Below are positions 33,750 through 41,418 of a DNA stretch of 64,000 bases, in pieces; within the stretch, counting starts at the first letter, position 1; the number at the start of each line of letters is the position of its first letter. Below the pieces are notes generated by a model. That model had not been told where the DNA came from, did not search any database, and saw only the letters and a list, made by a program, of their open reading frames with translations. This DNA is from Marivirga arenosa. GTDB lineage: Bacteria > Bacteroidota > Bacteroidia > Cytophagales > Cyclobacteriaceae. Made by a program: the position numbers and the translations under genes. The stretch is taken from assembly GCF_030503875.2 (NCBI RefSeq), contig NZ_CP129968.2:1178001-1242000 (forward strand), written 5' to 3'.

Positions 33750-34943
33750 ATGGAAAGAATTGATATACTAGGATACAGGCCAGATCGGCATAAAGTGTTT
33801 ACGAAAGAATTATTATCTCAGACAGATGATAAAGTTCTTCACAATATTGTTAAAAAAGCAGCTGAAGAATTATCCAGCCCTATGGCTATGATTAATATCG
33901 TTTTAGATCATATCCAATTATTTAAATCTTCATTCGGATTACCTGCTACACTTGAAGCAGCGGGAGGAACCCATAGAGATGTTTCCTTTTGTCAATATGT
34001 TGTAAAGAATGATCAGTATTTCAAGGTATCTGATGCCAAGCATAATAAAGAGGTGCCTCAACAATTAGTATCCGAATACGGGATTAGTTCTTACTTGGGA
34101 GTTCCTATTTATATAGATGAAGTTGTAATTGGTTCACTTTGCGTTTTAGATACTAAAAGTCGCGAGTTTACTAAAAACGACATTAAAGTTTTAGAGAAAT
34201 TAGCAAAGCTGGTTAATAGACGATTGAAATCCATTACTGAAAAGCGTAACCAAAATCGTTTAGAGATTACAGAAAGTGCTTTACTACCAGGAATAAGAGA
34301 ATTAATTGAAACACTAAAACCGATTCAAGATTCAATTTATAAAGGCTATGCTAATGCCTCCGCGGTTAGCTCTTATATGAATTGCTCCAAATATCTATTA
34401 TTTAATAATCATTTATTTGATGAAACACCACGTTTAAATTTTGAAGCAGCACAAGAAGCTAATAGTCAAAATATAGATATGTTGGCAAACATTGAAATGG
34501 CTCTTGCAGATGTGACAGATTGTGTGAATGCACTTAAAAATTTAACGCTTAATACAGCGTATTCCCATCTATCAGAAATCATAATAAGCGCACAAGATTT
34601 ATCCAGAAATAGCACCAAAGCGGTAGGAGGATTCGGTATTCCTGATTTTCCTTCAGACCCTCTGATTTATACTAAAAACAATATTGCAGTAGCTATAGTA
34701 ACCAATTGCATTTTAGCGATTACCAATGAATTGATAAATAGAAATGCTAAAGATGGTATTTTAATACAGATTGTAGAGGGAGATTCGAATAATATGCTGA
34801 TACAAATGTCATCCCAAAATTTAGATGCAGTTGCCTATCAAAAAATTCATGATAGTCTGACTATTCTATTAAACAGTGAGCCACATGTTTCATTAACCGC
34901 AGATGAAAAAGGAATTTGCTTGTCTTTTAATATTGTGGTTTGA
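33750..34943 (+). CDS. GAF-domain protein
   Basis: A 397-residue protein. Residues about 20-165 form a GAF domain (SFGLPATLEAAGGTHRDVSFCQYVV, YLGVPIYIDEVVIGSLCVLD). The remaining about 230 residues are helical and end in a beta-like segment reminiscent of a degenerate kinase dimerisation and ATPase region, but no N, G1 or G2 box is present. A small-molecule or light-sensing adaptor is plausible; no partner gene is adjacent. Confidence 0.8.
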   Translation: MERIDILGYRPDRHKVFTKELLSQTDDKVLHNIVKKAAEELSSPMAMINIVLDHIQLFKSSFGLPATLEAAGGTHRDVSFCQYVVKNDQYFKVSDAKHNKEVPQQLVSEYGISSYLGVPIYIDEVVIGSLCVLDTKSREFTKNDIKVLEKLAKLVNRRLKSITEKRNQNRLEITESALLPGIRELIETLKPIQDSIYKGYANASAVSSYMNCSKYLLFNNHLFDETPRLNFEAAQEANSQNIDMLANIEMALADVTDCVNALKNLTLNTAYSHLSEIIISAQDLSRNSTKAVGGFGIPDFPSDPLIYTKNNIAVAIVTNCILAITNELINRNAKDGILIQIVEGDSNNMLIQMSSQNLDAVAYQKIHDSLTILLNSEPHVSLTADEKGICLSFNIVV

Positions 34944-34953
34944 ACTAAAAAGT

Positions 34954-35730
34954 TTAATAGTCTTCAAATTTAACACTTACCATACTATTATACTCCATTC
35001 CTAATAGCTCAGCAGCATTGCCTTCTTTAATTCCAATCTCCAATACTCCCTGATCATTAAATATGGCAAAAGCTTCTCCCCCCTGGCTTTCATGATAGTG
35101 TTTTTGAACACCTGTCAGTGAATAGTTTCTGAATTTGATCTGTACACTTTTGCCTTTACTTAGGATGTCATAATCATACTGCATGATATCCGTAATCAAA
35201 TTCCCATAATCATCAATATGCACCACATGTCCTTGTATGATTTCTCGAGTAGCTTTTACTTTTGGAATGATAAACTTTTTGAATTTTTCTGCTGCTAAGG
35301 CAGAGCCTAATGCAGTAATATTTTGCGCTTTTAAGAGTTTAGCAGCCCCAGGAGCCAAAACATCTTTTGCTAGAAAATTTCCTTTTAATTCTGTATCAAT
35401 TTTTACGATCTGATCGGGATCTTTTTCTCTTAACAAGCTCAATATTCCATTATTACTGGCTAGGAAATAATGTCCTTTAATTTCAGCGGCAATAATATCT
35501 TCATTTGCTTCTGAAAGTGAATTGACAGCTACTATATGTACACTTCCCTCAGGGAATTCTTGATAAACTGATTTTAAAACATGGGCAGCGTGAATGATAT
35601 CATGCTTAGTGATGTTATGAGTTATGTCAACCACTTGAAGATTAGCATCTTCACTCAGTATTTTGGCTTTCACCGCTGCCACATAATGGTCGCGCCAACC
35701 GAAATCTGATAGAAAAGTGATCAAAGGCAT
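34954..35730 (-). CDS. S-adenosylmethionine hydrolase / hydroxide adenosyltransferase (DUF62)
   Basis: Related to SAM-dependent chlorinase and fluorinase; most members split SAM to adenosine and methionine. The 258 residues begin ITFLSDFGWRDHYVAAVKA, with VDITHNITKHDI and FLASNNGILSLL, all family landmarks. The usual VDPGVG-type loop is replaced by VAVNSLSEANED, so activity could differ. It converges with the GAF gene and diverges from phoH. Confidence 0.85.
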   Translation of the reverse strand: MPLITFLSDFGWRDHYVAAVKAKILSEDANLQVVDITHNITKHDIIHAAHVLKSVYQEFPEGSVHIVAVNSLSEANEDIIAAEIKGHYFLASNNGILSLLREKDPDQIVKIDTELKGNFLAKDVLAPGAAKLLKAQNITALGSALAAEKFKKFIIPKVKATREIIQGHVVHIDDYGNLITDIMQYDYDILSKGKSVQIKFRNYSLTGVQKHYHESQGGEAFAIFNDQGVLEIGIKEGNAAELLGMEYNSMVSVKFEDY

Positions 35731-35822
35731 ACAAAAAATTGAATTATTGTTAAATTTGTTAAAAACAAAACTACAGAAAATTTAGTACTAACACATTGAG
35801 ACATCATAAATAAGAAAATCAT

Positions 35823-36794
35823 TTGGTAGAAAAAGTTATCACCTTGGAAAATGTATCCCTTGTGGATTTTTTAGGAGTAGAAAATCGTAATATCAACGAG
35901 TTATCCTCTGCTTTTCCTAAATCAAAAATTATCTCTAGGGGAAATGAAATAAGAATACAAGGAAGCACACCTGAAATTATTCGAATCAATCAAATTGTGC
36001 ATTCTCTAGTAACTCATTATCATAAGTTTGGAAAAATTACGGAGGAAAGTGTAAAAACGTATTTAAACGAGGAATACGAAGAAAGCAAAAAGAAACTAGA
36101 TGGTAATGCGGATGAAACTTTAGTATTCGGAACTAAAGGATATGCCATAAAAGCTAAAACTCCGAATCAAATCAAATTGGTAGAGGCTGTAAGAAAAAAT
36201 GATTTGGTTTTCGCAATTGGGCCGGCCGGTACTGGAAAAACCTATGTATCTGTAGCAATGGCTGTGCAAGCCCTTAAAAACAAGGAAGTTCGTAAAATTA
36301 TTATCACTAGACCTGCGGTTGAAGCAGGAGAAAATTTAGGTTTCCTTCCTGGAGATTTAAAAGAAAAAATTGATCCTTATTTAAGACCAATTTATGATGC
36401 ATTAGATGATATGGTGCCTGCGGAAAAGCTAAAATATTATCAAGAAAACAGAGTGATAGAAATTGCTCCTTTAGCTTATATGAGAGGGCGAACACTTCAT
36501 AATGCCTTTATATTATTGGATGAGGCCCAGAATACGACCCCAATGCAAATTAAAATGTTCCTAACCAGAATGGGGCCGCATTCTAAAGCGATCATTACGG
36601 GTGATATGAGCCAGGTTGACTTGCCCAAGAAGCAAAAGTCAGGATTGATAGAGTCAACTCAAATCTTAAAAGATATTAAAGGGATAGGAATAGTGAATTT
36701 AAAAGGTGAAGATGTAGTTCGCCACCGATTGGTGAAACACATAATCGAAGCCTATGATAAAAATGATGCTAAAGTTCAAAAAGAAGAAAAATGA
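35823..36794 (+). CDS. phoH: PhoH-family ATPase
   Basis: A 323-residue cytosolic ATPase with an N-terminal KH-like part (residues 1-95) and a P-loop domain: GPAGTGKT Walker A at about residue 138 and FILLDEAQNT Walker B. The family is linked to RNA metabolism and often sits by ybeY. The start is a TTG: no upstream ATG exists and the family N-terminus fits. It overlaps the GNAT gene by 4 bases. Confidence 0.93.
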   Translation: MVEKVITLENVSLVDFLGVENRNINELSSAFPKSKIISRGNEIRIQGSTPEIIRINQIVHSLVTHYHKFGKITEESVKTYLNEEYEESKKKLDGNADETLVFGTKGYAIKAKTPNQIKLVEAVRKNDLVFAIGPAGTGKTYVSVAMAVQALKNKEVRKIIITRPAVEAGENLGFLPGDLKEKIDPYLRPIYDALDDMVPAEKLKYYQENRVIEIAPLAYMRGRTLHNAFILLDEAQNTTPMQIKMFLTRMGPHSKAIITGDMSQVDLPKKQKSGLIESTQILKDIKGIGIVNLKGEDVVRHRLVKHIIEAYDKNDAKVQKEEK

Positions 36795-37231
36795 TTTCGG
36801 TACGAGTTGTAGATAATCAGGAAGATCTTAAGAAAATATTCTCAATCAGAGAAAAAGTATTTGTTGAGGAACAAAATGTAGCTCGTGAAGAGGAATATGA
36901 TGAATTCGAAGATATATCAACCCATTTTATTGCGGAAGATGAATTGGGTAACGCATGCGGTACTGCCCGTTGGAGATTCACAGATAATGGAATGAAATTA
37001 GAACGATTTGCTGTACTAAAATCCCATAGAGGAAAAGGAGTAGGGCAGGCATTGGTACAGGCCGTAATTGATGATATCCGAGCTAATCCAAAGTCAGAGG
37101 GTAAGAAGCTTTATATGCATGCTCAGCTCCCTGCTGTTAGCTTATATGAGCGATTTGGTTTCAAAAAAGTTGGAGATCAATTCGAGGAATGTAATATCAT
37201 GCACTATCAGATGGAGATGATGAATAGCTGA
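36791..37231 (+). CDS. GNAT-family N-acetyltransferase
   Basis: A 146-residue acetyltransferase with the CoA-binding loop SHRGKGVGQALV and LYERFGFKKVG. The start overlaps phoH by 4 bases (ATGA), so it is co-expressed with it. EEQNVAREEEYDEFE at the N-terminus resembles the ElaA-like branch. Substrate unknown. Confidence 0.9.
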   Translation: MISVRVVDNQEDLKKIFSIREKVFVEEQNVAREEEYDEFEDISTHFIAEDELGNACGTARWRFTDNGMKLERFAVLKSHRGKGVGQALVQAVIDDIRANPKSEGKKLYMHAQLPAVSLYERFGFKKVGDQFEECNIMHYQMEMMNS

Positions 37232-37309
37232 ACCAAATGGTAATTCATCTCTTATTCTAAGTCAAATCAGACAAAATTTCTACACAAAAGTAATTTATCG
37301 GGAGAAACA

Positions 37310-37368
37310 AAACGCAATTAAGTTGCGTTTATTTTTAATCTTTTTATATTTGCAATTGAGTTGCGTTA
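37310..37368 (+). promoter_or_regulatory. Double-operator promoter upstream of the MerC-like gene
   Basis: The first palindrome is AAACGCAA-N5-TTGCGTTT (37310-37330), perfect over 8-bp arms. The second is TGCAA-N5-TTGCG (37351-37365), imperfect. TATATTTG at 37345-37352 is an exact -7 element, and the TTG at 37323-37325 is 19 nt upstream as a -33. The operators therefore cover both promoter elements, the layout of a repressor. The same layout recurs at 40438-40495. A Fur/Zur-type regulator is my inference from the genes controlled. Confidence 0.8.
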
Positions 37369-37396
37369 GTAGTCATCAATTATTCAATTGGTAAAG

Positions 37397-37813
37397 ATGA
37401 ATAGATTAAATGTTAGTTCAAATAAAATACCGCTCGATGCAATCGGCATGATGGCTTCTATATTATGCGCCATTCATTGTGCAGCATTGCCAGTGTTGTT
37501 AAGCCTTTCAACTTTGGCAAGCCTGCACTTTTTAGCTAATCCTTGGATAGAATATTCAATCATTTTCTTCAGTTTATTATTAGCATTAGTTTCTTTTCTG
37601 CCTGCTTTTAAAAGACATCATTCGAATTTTTTACCCTTAATACTATTGGGATTGGGCTTTATATTGATTGGGATGGGTCAATCTGGATTAATAGAGGTAA
37701 ATGAAGTTGTACTTACAGTCAGCGGTGCATTTTTAATTGCGATAGCCCATATAGTCAACTGGATTATGGTAGTCAAAACAAGAAAAGCATTTTTGATGGC
37801 AGAAACAATTTAA
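37397..37813 (+). CDS. MerC-like metal transport membrane protein
   Basis: A 138-residue inner-membrane protein with about four hydrophobic segments. ILCAIHCAALPVLLSL carries the CxxHC metal motif of MerC-domain proteins; here it is unlikely to concern mercury because no mer genes are near. The start is the ATG giving MNRLNVSSNK; a TTG 9 bases upstream is also in frame. It is first in the metal cluster, directly under the double operator. Likely moves zinc or a similar ion (inference). Confidence 0.85.
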   Translation: MNRLNVSSNKIPLDAIGMMASILCAIHCAALPVLLSLSTLASLHFLANPWIEYSIIFFSLLLALVSFLPAFKRHHSNFLPLILLGLGFILIGMGQSGLIEVNEVVLTVSGAFLIAIAHIVNWIMVVKTRKAFLMAETI

Positions 37814-37814
37814 A

Positions 37815-38039
37815 GTGACAGAAATCATCAACTTTTTAAAAAGGCAAATTTATAGAGTAGATTCGAAAAACATCACAAATGGAAACTGGAACGCTATTCG
37901 ACAAACGAAGCCCTTTGATGTAGCCTTTTTAAAAGGAGAAAACCTTTTATACCCAAATGGTAAAGGCATTGTGCATAGATCACCTCCAATTGAAGAAAGT
38001 GAAGAAAAGAGAATCTTATTAAGAATAGATGAAAGATAA
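37815..38039 (+). CDS. Small DUF1826-like protein
   Basis: A 74-residue product starting at a GTG one base after the MerC stop. The segment VAFLKGENLLYPNGKGIVHRSPP followed by a Leu-rich strand resembles the C-terminal end of DUF1826 proteins, which occur beside Zur-regulated genes; this comparison is from memory. Only the end of that domain is present, so it may be a natural short form or a remnant. Tight linkage to merC and the operators argues for a real gene. Confidence 0.55.
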   Translation: MTEIINFLKRQIYRVDSKNITNGNWNAIRQTKPFDVAFLKGENLLYPNGKGIVHRSPPIEESEEKRILLRIDER

Positions 38040-38064
38040 TTCCTGAATAGTAAAATAAGACTAA

Positions 38065-38088
38065 TATTTTTGCAAATATGTTGCGTTT
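38065..38088 (+). promoter_or_regulatory. Operator and -7 element over the TonB-receptor start codon
   Basis: TGCAA-ATATG-TTGCG (38071-38085) is the same palindrome with N5 spacer as at the other two sites, and its spacer contains the start codon. TATTTTTG at 38065-38072 fits TAnnTTTG. No convincing -33 element is seen. Confidence 0.6.
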
Positions 38089-40435
38089 ACTGATTATTAC
38101 GTTTTTATTTTTCTCTCATTTTTTTGTTCTAGCTCAAAAATTTGAAGGAAATGTTGTGGGCACAGACGGCCAGCCATTAGAGGCTGTATTACTTACTTTC
38201 CACCCAATGAAAGTTCGTACTACCACGGATATTGAGGGTAAGTTTGCTATCAACATCGACAAACAGCAAAAAGTGGAATCAATTGAAATCAATCATGTAA
38301 CGCATATTCCACAAATCATTCCTATTTCAGAATTTAAGAACCTAAATGACATCAAAATTGTATGCCATGAGGATGTCCAGACCTTGTTTGAAGTTAAGGT
38401 TGTTTCCGACAATATTTTATCGAGAGTAATCGATAAAACCCAGCCGGTTCAAATGGTGGATAAGGATTTTATTGAGCGAAATAGTAGTGGTACATTTTCT
38501 GGTGCACTCGCTGCTTTGCCTGGGGTCAATACCATTAATGTTGGTGTGGGAATAGCTAAACCTATGATTAGAGGGATGAGTTTCAACCGAATTATGGTAA
38601 ATAATAGGGGAATTAAACAAGAAGGACAACAGTGGGGTGCTGATCATGGGCTCGAGATTGATCCATTCGATGTTGATCAGGTGGAAGTCATAAAGGGGCC
38701 TGGATCTCTGCTTTTTGGGCCAGATGGAATGGGCGGTGTGATTAACATCAAGGAGAATAATATACCCTTGCAGGACGGAAATACTATTGAGTATTTATCT
38801 TCCTACCAAACCAATAATCACGCTTTTTCAAATTCCTTGGAATTTAAGGGTAAGAAAAGGGCGCTCTTTTACAGTGCCCGAATGACCCATCAGGATTTCG
38901 GAGACTATTCTGTGCCGGCTGATGATTTTACCTATGCAGGATTTGAGCTTCCAATTGAGGAAAATAGACTGAAAAATACTGCGGGTAATGAATTACATTT
39001 GAGCGCTTTAATTGGTTTAAAATACCAGAATTTTAAGAGCAGCTTGAGGTTTACAAGCTTTAATCAAGAAGCTGGAATCTTTACAGGGGCTATAGGGCTT
39101 CCTCGCAGTTATAATTTAAGGCATAACGGTGATTTTAGAAATGTGGATTTACCCAAGCAACGAAATCAGCATCATATGCTTATTAGTAACTCTTACTGGC
39201 GTTTTGGAAATCAAAAATTCGAGCTGGATTTAGGGTATCAGCGGAATAATAGAAATGAATTATCGTTTCCGGGCGCTCATGGAATCGCACCAGAATATGC
39301 CAATTCAAATTTGGCTTTGGGTCTACATTTAAATACTTATACCGCCAACCTTAGATACGAATTTAATCCTAATCCAAATCATCAAATATTAATGGGCGGG
39401 CAGTTCCAATGGATGGAAAATCAAAGAGATGGTTTTGAGTTTTTATTGCCCGACTATACGAGTTCGCAATTAGGCTTTTATCATTACCAGCTTTTTGATA
39501 TGAAAGATCAATTTATTTTAAATGGGGGAATACGATATGATCGAGCTAGTCATCAAATCAATCAGCATTTACAACCCGTTTTTGATAGAGGAACGCTACA
39601 GCCGACCGGGGAAATGATGGAAAGAACGCCAGCTTTCGATCGCTATTTTGAAAATTTTAGTGGAGGATTAGGCGTGACGTATATGGCTACTAAGCAGGAT
39701 CACATAAAATTTAATTTAGGCAATAGTTTTCGCTATCCCACTGCTATAGAGCTTTCCAGTAATGGCGTTCATCATGGGAATTTCAGACATGAATTGGGAG
39801 ATCGTGATCTTGATATAGAAAATGGCTATCAAGCAGATATAAATTACATCCATCAGTCTGAACAATTGTTCCTGGAGATTTCTGCTTTTTACGCCTATTA
39901 TAATGATTATATATATTTAGCGCCCACGGGAAACTTTTCATTCCTAGCATCAGGGGGGACTATGTGGCAGTACCGTCAGGATGACGCGCTATTCAATGGT
40001 TTTGAAATTAGTACATCCTACCAACCGGTTTTCTATTTTAAGAACGAAACAGTAATTGAATTTGTGCAAAATCTGAATTTGAATAGCAGATTAGCCCTGC
40101 CCTTAACACCACCTCCATCAATTGTTAATACTTTTGAATTTGAAAATTTTGTATCTGAAGGATATCGATTAAAGGAGGAATACCTTTTCATTTCCGGAAG
40201 GTATAATTTTGCTCAAAATAGAACAGATCGAAACGAGAGACCAACATTCGATAGTTTTATATTAAACTTTGGAGCGGGTGCTCACACATTGTTTTTCAAT
40301 CAAGAATTTGATTTTAAATTTTCTGTGAATAACGCACTCAATACCTTCTATTTTAATCACATCAGCCGATATCGATTAATAAATTTACCCGAGCAAGGCA
40401 GGAATTTTACCTTTTCTGTAAAAATAACAATTTAA
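38078..40435 (+). CDS. TonB-dependent outer-membrane receptor
   Basis: A 785-residue receptor. Signal peptide to about residue 19 (FFVLAQ), a carboxypeptidase-regulatory-like domain at about 20-105 (FEGNVVGTDGQPLEAVLLTF), plug at about 115-225 (VEVIKGPGSLLFGPDGMGGVINI), then the barrel ending NFTFSVKITI. No ATG other than 38078 gives the signal peptide. Position between metal genes under matching operators indicates uptake of zinc or a metal complex (inference); no siderophore genes are present. Confidence 0.93.
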   Translation: MLRLLIITFLFFSHFFVLAQKFEGNVVGTDGQPLEAVLLTFHPMKVRTTTDIEGKFAINIDKQQKVESIEINHVTHIPQIIPISEFKNLNDIKIVCHEDVQTLFEVKVVSDNILSRVIDKTQPVQMVDKDFIERNSSGTFSGALAALPGVNTINVGVGIAKPMIRGMSFNRIMVNNRGIKQEGQQWGADHGLEIDPFDVDQVEVIKGPGSLLFGPDGMGGVINIKENNIPLQDGNTIEYLSSYQTNNHAFSNSLEFKGKKRALFYSARMTHQDFGDYSVPADDFTYAGFELPIEENRLKNTAGNELHLSALIGLKYQNFKSSLRFTSFNQEAGIFTGAIGLPRSYNLRHNGDFRNVDLPKQRNQHHMLISNSYWRFGNQKFELDLGYQRNNRNELSFPGAHGIAPEYANSNLALGLHLNTYTANLRYEFNPNPNHQILMGGQFQWMENQRDGFEFLLPDYTSSQLGFYHYQLFDMKDQFILNGGIRYDRASHQINQHLQPVFDRGTLQPTGEMMERTPAFDRYFENFSGGLGVTYMATKQDHIKFNLGNSFRYPTAIELSSNGVHHGNFRHELGDRDLDIENGYQADINYIHQSEQLFLEISAFYAYYNDYIYLAPTGNFSFLASGGTMWQYRQDDALFNGFEISTSYQPVFYFKNETVIEFVQNLNLNSRLALPLTPPPSIVNTFEFENFVSEGYRLKEEYLFISGRYNFAQNRTDRNERPTFDSFILNFGAGAHTLFFNQEFDFKFSVNNALNTFYFNHISRYRLINLPEQGRNFTFSVKITI

Positions 40436-40437
40436 TT

Positions 40438-40495
40438 AACGCAAACTACTTGCGTTTGTAGTTTGCGGATGTATATTTGCAATTATGTTGCATTA
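40438..40495 (+). promoter_or_regulatory. Second double-operator promoter, upstream of the DUF4625 gene
   Basis: AACGCAA-N5-TTGCGTT (40438-40456) is a perfect 7-bp-arm palindrome, and TGCAA-N5-TTGCA lies at 40478-40492. TATATTTG at 40472-40479 is an exact -7 element, with TTG at 40450-40452 19 nt upstream. Centre-to-centre distance of the two palindromes is 38 bp, the same as at 37310-37368. A further inverted repeat, CGCAAACTAC / GTAGTTTGCG (40440-40449 and 40458-40467), overlaps it. Confidence 0.8.
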
Positions 40496-40510
40496 GTAAT
40501 ATTGTTGCAA

Positions 40511-41404
40511 ATGAAAAGAAGACTTTACCTTTCATTACCAATTCTGCTGATATTCAATTTTGCTTGTTTAGAAGAAGCGGAGGATATACAGTTTGATGAA
40601 CCACAGATCAATCCTTTAGAAGGCCTGCAAAGTATTTCACCCCAATACTTCAAGATTGTAAGACCGGATGAGAACGAGATACCCTTAGCCTTTTCAGTTC
40701 AAGATGATTCAGGGATCGAAGAAATTAAAATTGAATCTCATTCAGGCTTTGATGGGCACACACATGGTAGATTGGCCTTTGCTAACAATTTTCTATTGTT
40801 CAATTACTTTCATGTCATCGAAGCATCCGAATTAGAAGATCCTACATTTTTTTCCACAATTGAAGATGATAATTTAACGATCTACTTGGATGAAAGACAT
40901 GATGGATTAGGTGAGGATGATAACATTTTGGCTGGCCCCTATCACTTTTCCATTACAGCTACTGATGTGGATGGAAATGAAACCAGTTACAGAGAGAATA
41001 CGACTTATCATACCGTCATTTATATTCAAAGACCCTACGCGCCACAAATAGAAATCAACTCAGACGATTTATCCAGGGGCGAAATAAGAGGTAGAATATT
41101 TAGGAATACAGCCCATGAATTGTCTTCTGACATAGGGTTTCTTTGGTTGTTTATTGAGAAAAAAGATCCCGAAAAGCCTAATCAGGAAGGCGAAATTATG
41201 GAAGAGTGGATTTGGGGTGAAGCTAATTGGCCACATCAATTTAGAGAAAATAGCGGGAAAGCCCTTCCTAGCTCTCAGGAAATCGATATCAAAAGCTTAA
41301 TCGAAAGTGAAAATATATCTTTCGATTTAGCCGAGGATGAAAGAATGGTCTTCTGGATAGAAGACGCTAACGGAAATATAACTGTAGAATACATTGATAA
41401 CTAA
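40511..41404 (+). CDS. DUF4625-like lipoprotein
   Basis: A 297-residue lipoprotein; the start is the ATG giving MKRRLYLSLPILLIFNFAC, lipobox cysteine 19. An upstream in-frame codon at 40463 would begin inside the operator. The body (PLAFSVQDDSGIEEIKIE, FDGHTHGRLAF, YHFSITATDVDGNETSY) has immunoglobulin-like strands and a short His-rich loop and fits DUF4625 as I know it. Located between the receptor and the His-rich propeller, so probably a surface metal-binding partner. Confidence 0.7.
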   Translation: MKRRLYLSLPILLIFNFACLEEAEDIQFDEPQINPLEGLQSISPQYFKIVRPDENEIPLAFSVQDDSGIEEIKIESHSGFDGHTHGRLAFANNFLLFNYFHVIEASELEDPTFFSTIEDDNLTIYLDERHDGLGEDDNILAGPYHFSITATDVDGNETSYRENTTYHTVIYIQRPYAPQIEINSDDLSRGEIRGRIFRNTAHELSSDIGFLWLFIEKKDPEKPNQEGEIMEEWIWGEANWPHQFRENSGKALPSSQEIDIKSLIESENISFDLAEDERMVFWIEDANGNITVEYIDN

Positions 41405-41418
41405 TAAATTTAATTGTA

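Noticed and set aside
37397..37813. Mercury resistance operon
   Set aside because: Only a MerC-like protein is present; no merR, merA, merT or merP, and the operators tie it to the metal uptake genes.
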